Below are positions 10,757-21,971 of a stretch of 64,000 nt of DNA, piece after piece. Every line of letters begins with the position of its first letter. Positions within the stretch are counted from its first letter, which is position 1. The notes under the pieces are model-generated. The model was not told the origin of the DNA. It saw nothing but the letters and a program-made list of their open reading frames with translations, and ran no database searches. Position numbers and translations under genes: made by a program. Source of the stretch: Camillea tinctor (taxonomy: Eukaryota > Ascomycota > Sordariomycetes > Xylariales > Xylariaceae); assembly GCA_022578605.1 (NCBI GenBank), contig MU394157.1, forward strand, positions 1-64,000, given 5' to 3'.

Positions 10757-13712
10757 AGCAAATTACACCAACCTTCAGTCAATTCGCCTCCACCGGGCAT
10801 TTCTTTCCTTTATTCTCGTTGTTATCTTGGGTATATCCGGGCGCATGGTTTGGTCCGGCGACGAGCCATGGCCATTTTTGATTTTTTTGAAGATATCCTG
10901 CATTATACACGGGCTAGAGACACCGGGCATTTAGAACAGGTGCGGGCTAGCATTCTTGGGGGAACGGCTATATAGATATAGAATGGCACTCATAAAAATA
11001 TATTGTAATAATAGCCAAAACCTACCTACTCACAGTTCACTTCGTCAAGTTTCACATTCTTATCACACACTTTTTTTTAGCAATCACAATCAACTCTCTT
11101 CTCTTTACTGGATGCTTTGGGTTTTTGTTTCTCTTCTGGGCAATCTATGGCATCGAGAGAACCGGGAAGGTCAAACAGTTAGATTAACCTGAGGCAGAGG
11201 TGTTATTGTGCCATGAAGACATAGCCTCTACAAGCATGGTGTTACTAGCATAGAGACCTAGGATATCGCGGCCCAGTGTTACAGCTACGCAAGCTGTCAA
11301 GGTGGCAACGCCCTACAATACTCGGTTGCTCAGAACCTTATATGTACATAGAACTTACTTACGATACAGGCATTTGATGATTAATAAATGCCATTTTATA
11401 TAGGTTAGCTGATCCGTGTTTATGGTAACGACCAGTCAACGTCTTAAGAAGTATTTCCCCTCATCTATCCTGGTGAAGACTTCATTTTTGAGAATCGTTG
11501 CTCGTTGGCTTGTGAGAGAAAAGTAGGAGACGTGTCCTAGTTAGCCAGTGTTCAGCCCCTCGACATGACCCGGCATTCCAGCCTATTAGGGCGGGAAGCA
11601 AAGCCGGCCGAATGCTCGAAGGAAGCTGCTGGCCTTACGGGAATGAGGCTATTGTTCTTGATGCACGATAAAGTGCTTGCATATCAATTAAACATACGCA
11701 AGTTTGCCTAGTGATCTGTGGACTCTCCATTGCATTCAAGATGTAGACAAGTAGCCTATCTCAGTGATTTTCACATTAAAGGAATACGAACTGTTGAAGG
11801 ATTCATGATCATCGGGTCAAATTTCACCCCGCCAAATAAGGCAATACTATTTTACACTACAGCGATATTGCCCTATCTATAAAAAGGGGGGCGGGAGATG
11901 GATAGCAATAGTATAGAAGAGTAATGATGACACAAGATTGCACAGCTCTAACATATTCAGCGGGTACTTGCTCTATGCATCTCATTCATTCCTCAATGAA
12001 AATGGCTTGGCAAATCCGTTATTGTATCGTCTTTTTTCGGCTCCTCGCACATGCGAGTAGTCCGTATGGCAAACTTGACTTCCGTGCGCCTCTTATTGAA
12101 TCATATGCGGAACGACGGAAATATCTTTACATTAAGGGAGCGATGCAGCATGTCAGACGGACGTCGAATTCCGTGGTTAAAGAGTAATTACACTATAAAA
12201 TACTACTCAACACTTTGAGCTTTTACCCCTGACGGCCAACCCGACACACGTTGCGCTTCCATAATTCTAACAAATATATCCCCCTCTAGTGTAAAAGTAT
12301 CTTTAATTGGAAATGAAGTATTAGAATGTTAAAAGTCAACAACTACTTGACTGATATCTTTAGAATCCTTACCATTGCTCGTCCCTTTTCCCAGCTTGAA
12401 GTTGTCGCACGGTCCATTTATGCAGCGGGACCATCCGAAAGGGGGAGGTCTCGGGTGAGCTTTACGCCCTATTCCCGAAGTTATTTAGAGCCTCAGGGGC
12501 ACGTTGCGAGACAAATAAGAACTGCATGATCTTAGTCACGAACGTGGTTAGCATCTATACTAAAAAGCTTGTGCATTGGAAAACTCTCTGCTGTGTTTCT
12601 CCGACCTTCGCTCTGAAGAACTCTAGAGACAAAGATCCCATTCCACCGTCCCACCGTACACGAGACAACGTGGGAAGAGAGACGCCATCACAATGGCAAT
12701 TGGGTAACATTGGATGCGCCCAGAGTGTTTACGAGAGGCTTACCTTGATGGCCTGTACATACCAAGACGACAGGGAGTAGGGAGGTTCATCCACAGGGGT
12801 TATATAAATCCCTGCACGGCTTTGCTTCTGTTCTAGCTCAATACCTTATCTCACATCGCATCATATCTGCAGGACTCACGATAGGAGATCCCTGACAAGA
12901 TCAGCGACTTCGTGGGGGACTAGAGTAATGTCCCACGCGACACTACCTACTTTTTTCCTAGTCTTCATTGCCCACTGTAGTCTTCAAGATATTATAATTC
13001 CTAGCTTACATGTATTTATTTACATACCATTAGAGGAATACTCTGCCGTAGGACAACATATATATGAACGACGATAGTCAATTTTAAGATATTACTACGT
13101 ATAATTCGTAGGCATACGTGTCTGAGTCCTTTACCGGCCACGCCAAGTCCCTCTATGTACGTCCGTTCGTGGTAACCTGCCTGCTTTAGATAAGCGTCCC
13201 AGGTCTTCGAACCGTCGGCCAGCCTGTGCAGGTCTAAGACATCGACGTTTGCGGGGGTAAGAACATTATTTTTAATATATCATCACACTGCCTATCGGCT
13301 TTCCGTCCATAAACACACCTCCCCTGCCAAGCTTGCGAAGCAGGAACTTCGTTGAGTTTTTTGGAGTGATTGTTGCATTCTCGATACGACAACGGAAGCT
13401 GCACCGATAATGCTGGTCAACCCCGGGATGGCGACTTTAACAGGCTCGAAAGCGCGATAGATAGTTACATGCGTGGTGTCGCGCGCCCATCCTTACCGCG
13501 CTCTGGACTTAGCCCTCCAGCCAAGAACCAGCGCTGTATGCTTGGACACCAAGCTTGTCAATGTTTACAAATATGTAGGCTCTCCCGCTCTCTGGTGATC
13601 ATGATGGTTCCCTTCTTCCTATCGGATCCGGTCGCGCTCGTTTCCAACCCCCATATTCCTTCTTCGGGTATACTTGCCTGCTGCCTTCGTTCGTGGATAA
13701 GCTGCTGTGGTG
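10757..13712. other. Intergenic spacer, 3 kb
   Basis: No confident gene. A TATA-like CTATAAAAAGG lies at about 11876-11888, 35 bases upstream of an 87-codon plus-strand frame (11924-12187). That frame has no recognisable domain and odd composition. On the minus strand between about 13480 and 13030 there are short protein-like stretches in shifting frames (see findings). The final 300 bases should contain the promoter of the subtilase. Confidence 0.35.
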
Positions 13713-16674
13713 ATGATGGTTCGGGGCAACATATTGTTGCCACTACTCGCCAGTGTAGTAGGCCTCTACCTGGCCGAAGCTAAGGTTGAGGAGCCTAAGC
13801 AGATCCCCGGGTCCTATGTTGTTGAGTTCGAGGATGCAGAGGTAATGCGGCCCAATGTAAGCCCCTGGACGTGGAGACTAATGGCAAAATGACATCCCCA
13901 GGACTCGGCAGAATTCTTTAGCCATATCGGCTCCAAGGCGGAGACTCGGATGAACTTCGACTACTCGCTGTTCAAGGGAGCCTCTATCCAATTCAACGAT
14001 CTGGGCACGGCGGAAGAGGAAGCCTCTACGCTCAACTCTCTAGCAAGCGTCAAGCGCGTATATCCCAATAGGATCTACTATCTCCCAAAAGATGAGGTTG
14101 TCTGGACGGGAGCAAACGGGGACCAGAGCATTATCCACAATGTCAAAAGGCAGCTTGGCAATGATACCTTCACGCCTCATGTCATGACCCAAGTGGATAA
14201 ACTCCGGGCCAAGGGAATCATTGGGTCAGGGGTTAAGATCGGCATCATTGACTCTGGAGTAGGCGATGTGTCTAACACGGTTGTTACTGCATACTGATCG
14301 ATTTTAGGTCGATTACAATCATCCGGCTCTTGGTGGCTGTTTTGGCGAAGGTTGCTTGTTCACATACGGCACCGATATCGTAGGCGATGATTATGATGGG
14401 GATAATGTCCCTGTGCCAGATCCTGAGTAAGTCACGAAGAGGCGAAAGAAGCTGGTAGAAGCTGCTGACCTAGGCATGCACAAAGTCCTTGGGATGGCTG
14501 CGGAGGCCACGGCACCCACGTTTCCGGAATCATAGCCGCACAAGCAAATGAAATGGGTTTCACCGGAGCTGCTCCCGTAAGACAGTCAAGAAAACCTCCG
14601 ATAAAGACATTTTGCATGATACTGACACTAGCTTAGGGGGTAACTCTCGGCATGTATAGAGTCTTCGGATGCACAGGTGGTGCTGCAAACGATGTTTTGA
14701 TTGATGCTTACCTTCAAGCTTTCGAGGCTGGCTCAGACATCATTACGGCGTCGATTGGAGGTTCATCGGGCTGGAGTGAAGACCCCTGGGCTGTTGTTGT
14801 GTCTCGAATCGTCGAGGCCGGCGTGCCCTGTACCTTGTCAGCTGGGAACTCTGGCTCGGCCGGTTTATTCTACGCCAGCACCGCTTCCAACGGCAAGAAA
14901 GTAACATCAATCGCCTCTATTGATAACGAGGTGACGCCTGTGCTTTTAACTGATTCATACTTCACTATCGAGGGCGGTGATCAGGAGACGTTTGGCTACG
15001 CCCCAGGAGAACCAAGCGAGTGGACCGACGTCAGCCTTCCGTTGTGGGCTCCGAGTTTCGATACCACAGATCCGGCTACTGCCTGCACACCTCTCCCCGA
15101 TGACACTCCTGATCTGTCTGGCTATATCGTTTTGATTCGGCGGGGTACTTGTACCTTCGTAGAGAAGGCTACCTACGCAGCCCAATACGGTGCCAAGTAT
15201 GTCTTGTTTTATAACAACGTTCCAGCTGGGGCAACTGGCCCAGCTGTCAGCGATGTTCCCCAAGTACTAGCAACAGGCATGGTAGGTTCCCTTCGAATTA
15301 TTATTTAAGAATTTCAAACAGCTTAGACGAGTCAATAGGTTACTGCAGCTCAGGGTGAATCCTGGATTGCTGCTCTGGAAGCCGGATCTGAGGTTGTCCT
15401 TGATTTCCTCGATCCCCTTACGGCACCCGTTAGGTAAGAGAACCCCCTCCCCCCTGATCCTCTGCTTTCCTAGATTACTATGGAGATATATCCTGGTCCT
15501 AACTTAGAACAGCCTGATTTTCCAACAGAATAATATCACTGGGGGATTTGCTAGTTCATTTACCACTTGGAACCCGACTTTTGAGATGGACGTAAAGCCA
15601 CAACTTGCATCTCCTGGTGGCAGCATTCTGTCTACGTATCCTATTCCCCTTGGTACATATGCTGTGCTGTCTGGAACCTCAATGGCTTGTCCTCTCGTGG
15701 CTGCTATCTACGCTCTCATCTCTAACGTACGCGGTACTCTTGACCCTGCTACTCTGGAGAACCTGTTGTCGGCTACTGCCAACCCTCAGTTGCTCAATGA
15801 TGGCACCGCAACCTACAACGTACTGGCCCCTGTGTCGCAGCTTGGGGCCGGTATTGTCCAAGCATATGATGCTGCGTACGCTACTACGCTACTCAGCAAA
15901 TCGAGCTTGGCGTTTAACGATACAGACAACCTTGTTGATACGCTTAACTTTACTATTACTAACCTTGGATCCGAGGATGTCACCTACGAACTAGGAAGCA
16001 TTGGAGCCGCTACCGGATACACGTTCTCCGACTCGGTCTACCCGGATCCTTTCCCCGGCCTAGAGCTAACCGATGAATACGCCACGATCGAGCTTAGCGA
16101 ATCCAAGGTCACCGTGCCAGCCGGCGGCAATGTTACCGTTTCCGTGACCGTAACGCCACCTGCTCTCGACGCATCCCGTCTACCGGTGTACTCAGGCTAC
16201 ATAACCCTGAACGGAACTAACGGTGACAGCCTGTCCCTGCCCTACAACGGCGCCGTCGGCAGCCTGCACTCAGCCCAAGTGCTTGACACGGCCTACCTCT
16301 CTATCTCAACAGACCCAGACCTGAACCCTGTCCTGGGGAATTCCTCCTTCGTGCTGACCAAGTCGGGAGACTCAACCAATACGACGTACCCTGTTGCCGT
16401 GGCGTTATTGGCCTTCGGATCGCCCAAGCTCAACATCAAGCTTGTCAGCCAGGACACGTCCGAGGTGCTCGGCAACATCCTAGGGTTCCCGATCGACTAC
16501 GTGTCACGCGACCCAGCGGCGTCGGCGTTCGATGGCCTTCTTGACGATGGTACTTACGCGCCTGAGGGGAACTACAAGTTCTCTATCGAGGCACTGCACA
16601 TCTTCGGGGATGCTAGCGATCCGGCCGAGTACGATGTGGTTGAGTCAGCGCCGTTCTCGATTCGGTATATATAA
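13713..16674 (+). CDS. Secreted subtilisin-like serine protease with PA insert and Fn3-like domain
   Basis: Seven exons are predicted: 13713-13841, 13902-14258, 14308-14426, 14474-14576, 14637-15281, 15339-15433 and 15513-16674, giving 869 residues. The first ATG begins a signal peptide (MMVRGNILLPLLASVVG). An inhibitor-I9-like propeptide follows (about 30-130). The S8 triad is Asp160 (GIIDSGV), His214 (GGHGTHVSG) and Ser539 (LSGTSMACP). A protease-associated (PA) domain is inserted between His and Ser (about 360-480). A C-terminal Fn3-like/DUF1034 domain starts around residue 620 (TLNFTITNLGSEDVTYEL). This is the minor extracellular protease Vpr type, a secreted endopeptidase probably used for nutrition or host/substrate protein attack. 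The acceptor of the last intron at 15511-15512 was chosen because it alone restores frame. Confidence 0.88.
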
Positions 16675-17558
16675 GATATAAATGCCTACTTACTTGAGAA
16701 GAGGCACGGGGAGTTAGACTGGGATGCGTGTAACTTTATGGATAGGTATAGGCAACCTAAGTATATATATGTATAAGTTAACCATGTACCTATATGTGTA
16801 GGTAATGGTATTTATAGCTGAGATAATAGAGTATCTATTTCGCTCTTTTCATCCGGACATCGAACCAATTGATAAGCTTGCCTATATCACTATGTTTTCT
16901 TTTTCTCGTATTATTTGATTGTGGGAGATCGAGATTACAGCTCTACCTATACCTCCATTATACCTACATACATGCACCCTTGTGTTATCCCCAATCAAGG
17001 GGTTTCCTTGGCGAATTGACCAATCAGGACTCAAGCAAGTAAGGTTAGTCAGCACAAAGATGGTTATAGCTAATACGAGGCAAAGAGATAGTTGATCGCT
17101 AATGATATATATACCTAGGTATATAACTTAGAATTGACATTATAAATGTATCGCATTGCGTATTTTTCTTTCTCTTAGATCTCAGGAATGAATGGAAATA
17201 ATATAGTTGGATCAGGATTGGTGATTTATTATTCATTAATGTTCCTTACCAAAGCATGAGAAGGGACACGGCTAGCTGCAATAATCTAACACTATACAAA
17301 GATCACCTTGTTAACCCCGGATATATGAATAGGTTAATGCATAAACCAGGTTTTTAGCATGGAACGAAGCTTTGGCCTCGGTTTTTTTCCTCTTCCAATT
17401 TTCAACTTCGTCCATCAACAAACCAACAACCAACAAACATCTTCCTCGTCCTTCAAAACAACCTCAACATAAGTTCTGTCACCTGACTCCCGACTCAACT
17501 GCCGTCCTCCACCTCTCTCTTGGGTTTTCTTTCTCCCCCCCTATACTCCAGACCCAAT
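16675..17558. other. Intergenic spacer containing an 18-bp perfect palindrome
   Basis: AT-rich, about 880 bases. A perfect palindrome TATATACCTAGGTATATA lies at 17108-17125. The last 200 bases (about 17370-17558) are C/T-rich and likely form the promoter and leader of the BolA-like gene. No gene is seen. Confidence 0.4.
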
Positions 17559-18074
17559 ATGTTGTGCTTCCAATGCCGCCGCCTCGTTACCACTGCAGTT
17601 CGACGACAGAAGATCGCCATCCCACTTCCACTTCCACCTTCACCTCCTCAGGCTAGTCGACCGCTCTTGAGATCGCCTTCAGTAGTTCGAGCAACAAGAG
17701 GCCTTGCCTCCTCCAAGCTTTCGCGTACGATACAGCTCACCTCTGCCCCACGCTACTCTACTTCTTCCGACGCAACCGCAGCCAGTCCAGCACCCTCGCA
17801 GACCCCATCATCGGCCGGCCCCGAGAAGCCTGACTATTTTGACGACGCCGAGTCTGAGATTTGGGACACGCTGGTCGCCGAGTTTGCTCCCACCGAGCTT
17901 ACTGTTCAGGACATATCGGGCGGCTGCGGGTCTATGTACGGCATCGAGATCGCATCCGACAAGTTTCGAGGCGTCAACATGCTCAAGCAGCAGAGAATGG
18001 TCAATGCCGTCTTGGGTGACCGTATGAAGGGCTGGCATGGTCTCCAGTTGCGTACGAAGATCCCTTCCTCCTGA
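17559..18074 (+). CDS. BOL3: Mitochondrial BolA-family protein (Bol3/BOLA3-like)
   Basis: An intronless frame of 171 residues. Residues 1-65 are rich in Arg, Ser and Pro with almost no acidic residues, a plausible mitochondrial presequence. A Ser/Thr/Pro/Ala linker follows. The BolA domain occupies about residues 108-170, with the hallmark DISGGCGSMYGIEI, the FRG..M.KQ.R.VN helix and terminal WHGLQLRTK. The GGCG.MY signature is that of BOLA3/Bol3, which works with Nfu1 in late transfer of [4Fe-4S] clusters to mitochondrial enzymes such as lipoyl synthase. The ATG at 17559 starts the Arg-rich presequence; no ATG lies upstream in frame nearby. Paralogue assignment rests on this signature. Confidence 0.85.
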   Translation: MLCFQCRRLVTTAVRRQKIAIPLPLPPSPPQASRPLLRSPSVVRATRGLASSKLSRTIQLTSAPRYSTSSDATAASPAPSQTPSSAGPEKPDYFDDAESEIWDTLVAEFAPTELTVQDISGGCGSMYGIEIASDKFRGVNMLKQQRMVNAVLGDRMKGWHGLQLRTKIPSS

Positions 18075-21000
18075 TCTGGGAATAGGCCCTGCTGCGTCGC
18101 CTCGGTTGCTCAACCAGCGGTAAGATGCGGGAGGCGAGAGGCTAGAGGCGCGACCAAAGACTAGCGCCCTGTCTCGACGACAAGTGGTGCGGTGGGAGGT
18201 TGGTATGCCATGCGGGCATTACCTTAGCCCGGCCGTTGAAACCCAGACTGTGGGTTCAACACATGGTTGTGGCTACTGAAGCCGCACTGATCGCTCCGGC
18301 AGTGCCTCTCTTCGTCGAATGCCTCTATATCAGACCAATTATGCATTTGTTTTGCGCCATTTGGGCATTCGTCTCGTACGAGGCCAACTCAAGCACAGAC
18401 GGCAATTCCTTCGACGAACGCGGCGTGTGTTGATCGGTCTCGTGCTCCCCTCCTCTCCTTCTTGGACCCTTCAGTAGTATACTCCTGCTACCCGCCCATC
18501 GTTGGATGGCACGGCGAGTAAACCCTCTCAGAACCATAGGGTTAGCTCTATGATCCTACGAGGTATGAACTCCACGTATCTATTTCCCGTTTCGTTATAC
18601 TAACGTATGATCTAGCATACCATCCCGCTGCTGCATCCTCAGCAGGAAGGTCTCCCATACATATCGATTGGAGGACAAGGGACTGAGATAATTTTTTAAT
18701 AAAATCCCAGTTGCATATTCGTATTCGTCTTCCACCTAACGCCCACGCTCCACGACATATCCTCAGCGAGGCCCTGCATTTTACGAACAGACTAGACTTT
18801 ATTTTGAACCGTGATTCGGCCCAACCCGCTCCCATCCCACGCCAATTCAGTCTTTTGATATATGGAATAGAGCTCTCCCTCCCCCCTGAGCATGTCCTGC
18901 AGATGTCTTGCTAGCTTTGCATTTGGTCCCCCGGAGACCCTCTCCGTTGATGCACACCTCATCCCGCTTCAATATCGGCAGATTGTGGCGTGTGTAATAT
19001 CACAGCTGGTGCATGACTAACCCCTTTTCTAGATGACTAGGAAGTCCTCCAAGGGATACGCCACTTCGTTGATCCAAAGTTCCTGCAATATCCTCCCCCT
19101 TGCAGAAAATCACTTCGAGATTCAACAGCTCGAACCGACCTGTCACTCACGTTTTCGCTGGTTGCCAAAAATAGCAAACGTTCGTTGCCATAACGTACCT
19201 CCCCCCTCCCCTCTTCTCCCCCCCCCCCTACCCCTACCCCATAGCCAGGCGAGGTCACAGACGATGAATTGTCCAGGCAACGGATGCAGCGCCATATGCT
19301 ATATGCCATATGCACACCGAATTAAATCGTACAGGCTACGTCTCAACCTGTTATTAGATGCCCTGTGCTAATTATTGTCGGGTGAATTCCGGGTGGGCTC
19401 AAGACTAAGCCGTGGATATCTCAGGCTTACAAAACTACCTAGTAACGCCCTGGTAGTGGAGCAAGCGTGCAACAAAGAAGGGGACTTGATCCTCTTAATC
19501 GTGGGCCCCTCTGGGATAATCCCGTCATGGTTTCCTCGTTGGGCTGGGATTTCGTTTTGATGGGTACCCAGACTTCTCTACTTACGTGTGAATCGTCAAC
19601 TAATTATGCAAGGCTTTCGCCAACGTCGACCATAATCGAATAGAGATGCATCTTCGAGTCTTATATGTTGTTGATATTATAATGAAATGGTCAGATCATA
19701 TAGCTTGGCAAGGTCTGCAGCCCACTTAGATGACAATCTATGTGCTTCGTATGGCTACATTGATGGCTAGGAAAATTGTGTGTAGTAAACGTAAAGTCGC
19801 GATATCTTGGAAAGTTCCATAGTCCGGTTGCTCCAACATTCCCCCCTTGATGCTTACTGTCCATGCATGGTCTAAAAACGAATGATTTTTTCGAGAAGCC
19901 AATAAGGGCAGCAGCAAGTGTTGGGGGGAGGGGGGATTTCCTACATTGTTTCCGTCAGGTAAACGAAGGGTAAATGAATAGTAAAGTCATGACGGCGATG
20001 CGCCGCCCGACAACTATGGCTCAACTTCACTTGCTCTATATGAATTGATTACGGTCGTTCTCGTGATAGAACTTACTTAAGCTGGCGCACCGCTTTGAGT
20101 AAGAATCGCGAGGTTTCACTCAATACTAGGCTAGTCTGGATATTGTTCACCGATCTGAGTATTTGCTTCTTGCGAGCGCGGCAACGCAAAGACCATGCCA
20201 TGGCTGTTAAATGGGAGCTTCGCGAAATAAGCTGGGGTTGTAAAAAGTAAAAACCATCACATAAAGAGAGAGAAAAAAAAAGAATTATCCCTGGCATTTT
20301 TGTCGCACAACATGACCCTGATTCCGAGTATTTGGTATGTATACACAAGTACGCGCCGGGGGTTCGAAGTCATCTATGACAAGCGCAAATTCGTATGTCT
20401 GCGCTTGGCACTGCACCTTGTGAGCCTCTTTATCCACTGACGTCTAATATGCAAAACCGTATCTGCGGTTGAATGCGAGGCCCAATTGCTGTTTTCATGA
20501 TCCAAATAATTAACCTTCGCCAGGCAATAAGACGCCTCCTTTCTCGAGTACCTTACAGCAAGCAGCTTTAAAGACGTCAACTGTTTGGCTGCCAACCCCT
20601 GTTCTCCCTTCCGATTAGTGATCGGTGGCTTCTTATACCTACACCACGTTTTGCGGATCTGGTGGCGTCCGGAAGCTAAATCTTTTAAATAGGAGGTGTA
20701 CTTAGTTGAACCACTCCCTGTCGTAGTAAACCAATGCTCTGGTACTAAGTCATATTATACGTCACGGTCCCGGTACTTTGGAGAGATTTATAGAAAAAAA
20801 GCAATGTTACCGCGTATGTCATTGCCAAGAGAGGTCACAGCAGCTGCCTCACTCACGTCCAGCCTCACGAGATGGTGGTGGTTACGGTGGTGGTGGTGGC
20901 AGTATTGGTGATGAGGTAAGGATGGTAGTTTCTATTAGTTATATGGTTCCCCGGTATGCATCGAACTAACAATGAACGACTGTCAAAACACGCCCAGACC

Positions 21001-21390
21001 ATCGGATGCTAAGCTGTGGCCCTACGCATCACAGAGGTCGTGTTTGAGGACACGTTGTAGACATACGCTAAGTCGTGCCTCTAGGAAGTCTCCTTTGGGG
21101 CGGTTTCTTTGGGCTTAAGCATTACCTTGCCCATCCTTGCGAGTTGCACGGCGCCGGATTCCTCCTGGTCGAGTACCTCGGGAAGAATAGACCACTTGAT
21201 ATCTAATCGTTTCGAGAAGCCTTAGTTACGGTAGTCAGGTGCTTCCACACAGGCAGACTAGAGGCATATATAAATCCAGGCTGCCGCCACGAGAGCTCAG
21301 TCAGTTCGTAAGGCAGAGAGCAACCAATGTAAATATCATTCCCATATGCATACAATAGGCACTTGTTATTAGACAAAGACAGCCGCAGAC
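18075..21390. other. Intergenic desert, 3.3 kb
   Basis: No supported gene. It contains a C-rich run at about 19200-19230 and a GGT-rich micro-repeat at 20869-20902. ORF-like stretches are short, lack domains and overlap on both strands. The last 150 bases include the TATA box of the velvet-domain gene. Confidence 0.35.
21267..21274 (+). promoter_or_regulatory. Putative TATA box of the velvet-domain gene
   Basis: TATATAAA sits about 117 bases upstream of the start codon at 21391 in otherwise mixed-composition DNA. Position and sequence fit a core promoter; this is inference. Confidence 0.4.
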
Positions 21391-21971
21391 ATGATTAATA
21401 TCGAAGTCCAACCACCCACCCAAACCCAAGCGGGGACTGTCATGTACCCACCGGTAGTCGTCAGTTCAGACAACGACGCAGCCTATGATTTCGTCCAAGT
21501 CACCCTCCTCGACGTCTATGGACGGGTGCTCGAAGACCAACTCTTTGGCACATTGTCCACTTCGCCTCAGGGCTTGAACGACAGGTCTGCCCGACGCAGC
21601 ACCAGCGCTCCCTTAGCATACTCAGTGTTCCCCGACCTTGTCTTGAGCTGCTTCCCAGGTTACTATTATACGCTACGCGTAAATGCCATCAAGATGGACT
21701 ATAGCTCCCCGGATGGTCCAGTAGCGGTCATCGTGGCATCTGCCACGACTCGAGAGATATATGTTCATGAACAGAGTGTTGCTACTGAGATACCGTGTAA
21801 GTCCATCCATGTTCTCCTACCACCGTTCCCTCTTAGGATTCCCCCACCTTCAAGTTGATTCAAGAACGAATCTGACAGTAAAACTTTGTAGCCAACGAGG
21901 AGAGGACATTGCTAAGTACACTACGCCACCACCGAGATTTCGGGGTTCCTCGTGCACCCAACCAGAGGTAG
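21391..21971 (+). CDS. Very small single-domain velvet-family protein
   Basis: Exons 21391-21796 and 21892-21971 are joined by a 95-nt GT-AG intron (T|CC), giving 161 residues. The protein starts with IEVQPP.....PPVVV, the position of the velvet N-terminal strand. It continues with FVQVTLLDVYGRVLEDQLFGTLSTSP and then PDLVLSCFPGYYYTLRVNAIKMD, matching the core strands of VosA/VelB-type velvet domains. It ends with IVASATTREIYVHEQ and a short basic tail. Velvet proteins are NF-kB-like fold DNA-binding regulators of sporulation and secondary metabolism that form homo- and heterodimers. Here almost the whole protein is a compact velvet domain. The canonical N-terminal VRQQP-type DNA-contact motif is not recognisable, so it may act as a dimer partner rather than a DNA binder (inference). 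Confidence 0.72.

Noticed and set aside
11924..12187. An 87-codon frame preceded by a TATA-like box
   Set aside because: No domain, no signal peptide and an unusual residue mix. A TATA-like match in AT-rich DNA is weak evidence alone.
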